DNA of 7,016 nucleotides, taken from contig JASGCG010000088.1 of assembly GCA_030054235.1 (NCBI GenBank), positions 1 through 7,016 of the forward strand, written 5' to 3'. Positions 6,061 through 7,016 of this stretch are shown in pieces. Position 1 is the first letter of the stretch. Every line of letters starts with the position of its first letter. The DNA is from Bacteroidia bacterium (lineage in GTDB: Bacteria; Planctomycetota; Phycisphaerae; Phycisphaerales; SM1A02). The position numbers were made by a program, and so were the translations under genes. The notes under the pieces are model-generated. The model made no database searches, had not been told where the DNA came from, and saw only the letters and a list, made by a program, of their open reading frames with translations.

Positions 6061-6261
6061 TGGGAAGCCCTCCTACAGGCTGGGAACCGTTCGTTCGCGG
6101 CTGGCTGCCAGGGACGGTCCCTGCGTTGCCAACTGCCGCCGGGATGAACGTCGGATGCACGGGAGGGCGACTCAAGCGATCGATCAGATTTTTTTGCTCA
6201 TCGTCGTACAGGCATGTCCTTGCGCCGGTTCGCCCAGATCGGACCATTTTCCTGAATCACC
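6061..6261. other. Divergent intergenic region between pilin and minor-pilin operons
   Basis: This 201-base stretch should hold the promoters of both operons. On the pilin side it carries the pilin ribosome site (6068-6074). A T7 tract at 6189-6195 reads as an A-tract on the minus strand, suitably placed to act as an upstream element for a pilin promoter. TTGAGT at 6175-6170 on the minus strand could be a -35, but the matching -10 (GACGTT at a 17-base spacing) is poor. On the plus side TTGCGC (6220-6225) is followed by only weak -10 matches near 6243-6250, which would put a transcript start very close to the ATG at 6262. I cannot name either promoter with confidence. No open reading frame or RNA gene is evident. 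Confidence 0.6.
6109..6123. promoter_or_regulatory. Operator-like palindrome in the divergent region
   Basis: CAGGGAC and GTCCCTG flank one central base at 6116, giving 7-bp perfect arms. It lies 49 bases upstream of the pilin start codon, between the two divergent genes, where a dimeric regulator could act on the pilin promoter or 5' leader. The loop would be only three bases if folded as RNA. Function is inference from position and symmetry only. Confidence 0.35.
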
Positions 6262-6753
6262 ATGTCGATCCGCCCGACCACTTCTTGCATGCGCGCCGCA
6301 CGACAAGGCTTCACGCTGGTGGAATGCCTGGTGGCCCTGGTCATCGTGACCATGGCGGCTGCGGCTGCATCGACAGCGATCGGTTCCGGCATCGCTGCGC
6401 AGGAGGATGCGCTGCGCATCACGCTCGCTGCGGCATGCGCCGAGAGCCGGATGACCCAGGCGCTCACCAACGAGTATGGAACGGTGCCGAACCTTGCGGG
6501 GCACGAAGCACCGGGTGCGCTGATGGCCTCCGACGGCACGGCCATGCCCGGCTTGATGTCCGAGATGGGACGTCGCACGACCGTGGCTGCCGAACCGCAA
6601 GCGATTCCGGGATTCGCGGGATTGGTGCTGACGGGTTGGCAGATCACGGTGACCGTGTACGACCTCGATGAGGATGGCGACGAGCGTGAGCTCGCGGTGC
6701 TGCGTCGCTTCCGCCCAGAGACCTGGGAAGAGACCCAGGGGGCCACGCCATGA
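6262..6753 (+). CDS. GspI-like minor pseudopilin
   Basis: A 163-residue prepilin with leader ending Arg-Gln-Gly, cleavage G16|F17 and the signal GFTLVECLVALVIVTMAAAA, with Glu at mature +5 (residue 21). After the helix come two short Ala-rich turns, AAQEDALRITLAAACAESRM (46-64), much like the N-terminal spine of GspI. The C-terminal beta part includes WQITVTVYDLDEDGDERELAV (residues 126-146), whose acidic DLDEDGDE run could bind a cation. GspI-type proteins usually sit at the filament tip with J and K, and the next gene looks like J. The ATG at 6262 lacks a good Shine-Dalgarno; an internal ATG at 6289 would give a shorter 7-residue leader and also lacks one. It is transcribed divergently from the main operon and ends in ATGA overlap with the next gene. 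The assignment to I rather than another minor pilin is tentative. Confidence 0.82.
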   Translation: MSIRPTTSCMRAARQGFTLVECLVALVIVTMAAAAASTAIGSGIAAQEDALRITLAAACAESRMTQALTNEYGTVPNLAGHEAPGALMASDGTAMPGLMSEMGRRTTVAAEPQAIPGFAGLVLTGWQITVTVYDLDEDGDERELAVLRRFRPETWEETQGATP

Positions 6754-7016
6754 AGCGCGCGCGTGCCTTCACGCTGCTGGAACTGATGGTGGCCACCGTC
6801 ACGGTGACGATGGTCGCCGGTGCCGTGGCCGGATTCCTCGGCACGTTCCACCGGGCCCTGCGGCTGCAGGATGTCCGGGCCGCCGCGATCGTCCGTACCG
6901 CCGCGGTGCAGGCGCACGTCTCACGCCTGATGCTCGAGAGCCACATGCTGCTCGAGCAGGGCCAGCAGCGCGCGCTGCTCTGGGTGCCCTCGCAGATGCG
7001 CGCGGATACAGGCGCC
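6750..7016 (+). CDS. GspJ-like minor pseudopilin, 3' end beyond window
   Basis: Eighty-nine codons are present with no stop before the window edge. A six-residue leader MKRARA precedes the class III signal A6|FTLLELMVATVTVTMVAGA, with Glu at mature +5 (residue 11). The spine continues as FLGTFHRALRLQDVRAAAIV, which resembles the GspJ or other minor pseudopilin N-terminal helix. The start at 6750 shares ATGA with the stop of the preceding gene and has AGGGGG at 6737-6742. The -1 residue is Ala, as in the major pseudopilin. The missing C-terminal domain would be needed to tell GspJ from another minor pilin. A GspK-like gene could follow it outside the window. Confidence 0.82.
   Translation, partial: MKRARAFTLLELMVATVTVTMVAGAVAGFLGTFHRALRLQDVRAAAIVRTAAVQAHVSRLMLESHMLLEQGQQRALLWVPSQMRADTGA

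Noticed and set aside
6189..6195. T7 tract as part of an intrinsic terminator
   Set aside because: No GC-rich hairpin directly precedes it on the plus strand, and no plus-strand gene ends upstream. An A-tract role for the minus-strand promoter is more reasonable.
6211..6224. Sigma-54-like GG...GC element upstream of the minor-pilin operon
   Set aside because: Pilin promoters are often sigma-54 dependent, but the GG and GC here are separated by nine bases instead of ten, and the flanking consensus is weak.
6198..6917. Minus-strand open frame (239 codons) opposite the minor pseudopilins
   Set aside because: The plus strand has two clear prepilin signals with ATGA coupling. The minus frame shows no motif and no ribosome site worth noting.

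Overview
The window carries most of a type IV pilus / type II secretion-like machine (type IV filament superfamily) on the minus strand and the start of a divergent minor-pseudopilin operon on the plus strand. Base composition is GC-rich with strong GGAGG-type ribosome sites. Class III prepilin signals with Ala or Gly at -1, PilMNO-type platform genes and GspG/E/F-type proteins occur together. This would fit a planctomycete-like bacterium (perhaps Phycisphaerae), but that placement is a low-confidence impression; nothing here is a taxonomic marker.

Minus strand, in transcription order (right to left): a GspG-like major pseudopilin (6060-5653); an actin-like PilM (5555-4539); PilN (4542-3883); PilO (3886-3296); a small PilP/GspC-like periplasmic protein (3299-2784); a GspE/PilB assembly ATPase (2753-996); and a GspF/PilC platform protein that starts with GTG at 1012 and runs off the left edge. 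M/N, N/O and O/P are each joined by a 4-base ATGA stop/start overlap, and E/F overlap by 17 bases, so the cluster reads as one operon. The only two real gaps are G-M (97 bases) and P-E (30 bases). Each holds a strong inverted repeat that folds best in the minus-strand mRNA. They divide the operon into pilin | M-N-O-P | E-F, as would suit setting different protein amounts from one transcript.

Plus strand: a 201-base divergent intergenic region (6061-6261) with a 15-base palindrome and a T7 tract, then a GspI-like minor pseudopilin (6262-6753) coupled by ATGA to a GspJ-like minor pseudopilin that runs off the right edge (from 6750).

Expected working: cytoplasmic PilM docks on the PilN N-terminal tail. 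PilN, PilO and the PilP-like protein form the inner-membrane alignment complex. The ATPase drives the polytopic F/C platform to extract pseudopilins (G major, I/J minor) into a filament, after their leaders are removed by a prepilin peptidase not seen here. No secretin, prepilin peptidase, retraction ATPase or substrate gene lies in the window, so secretion versus adhesion, motility or DNA uptake cannot be decided from this sequence.
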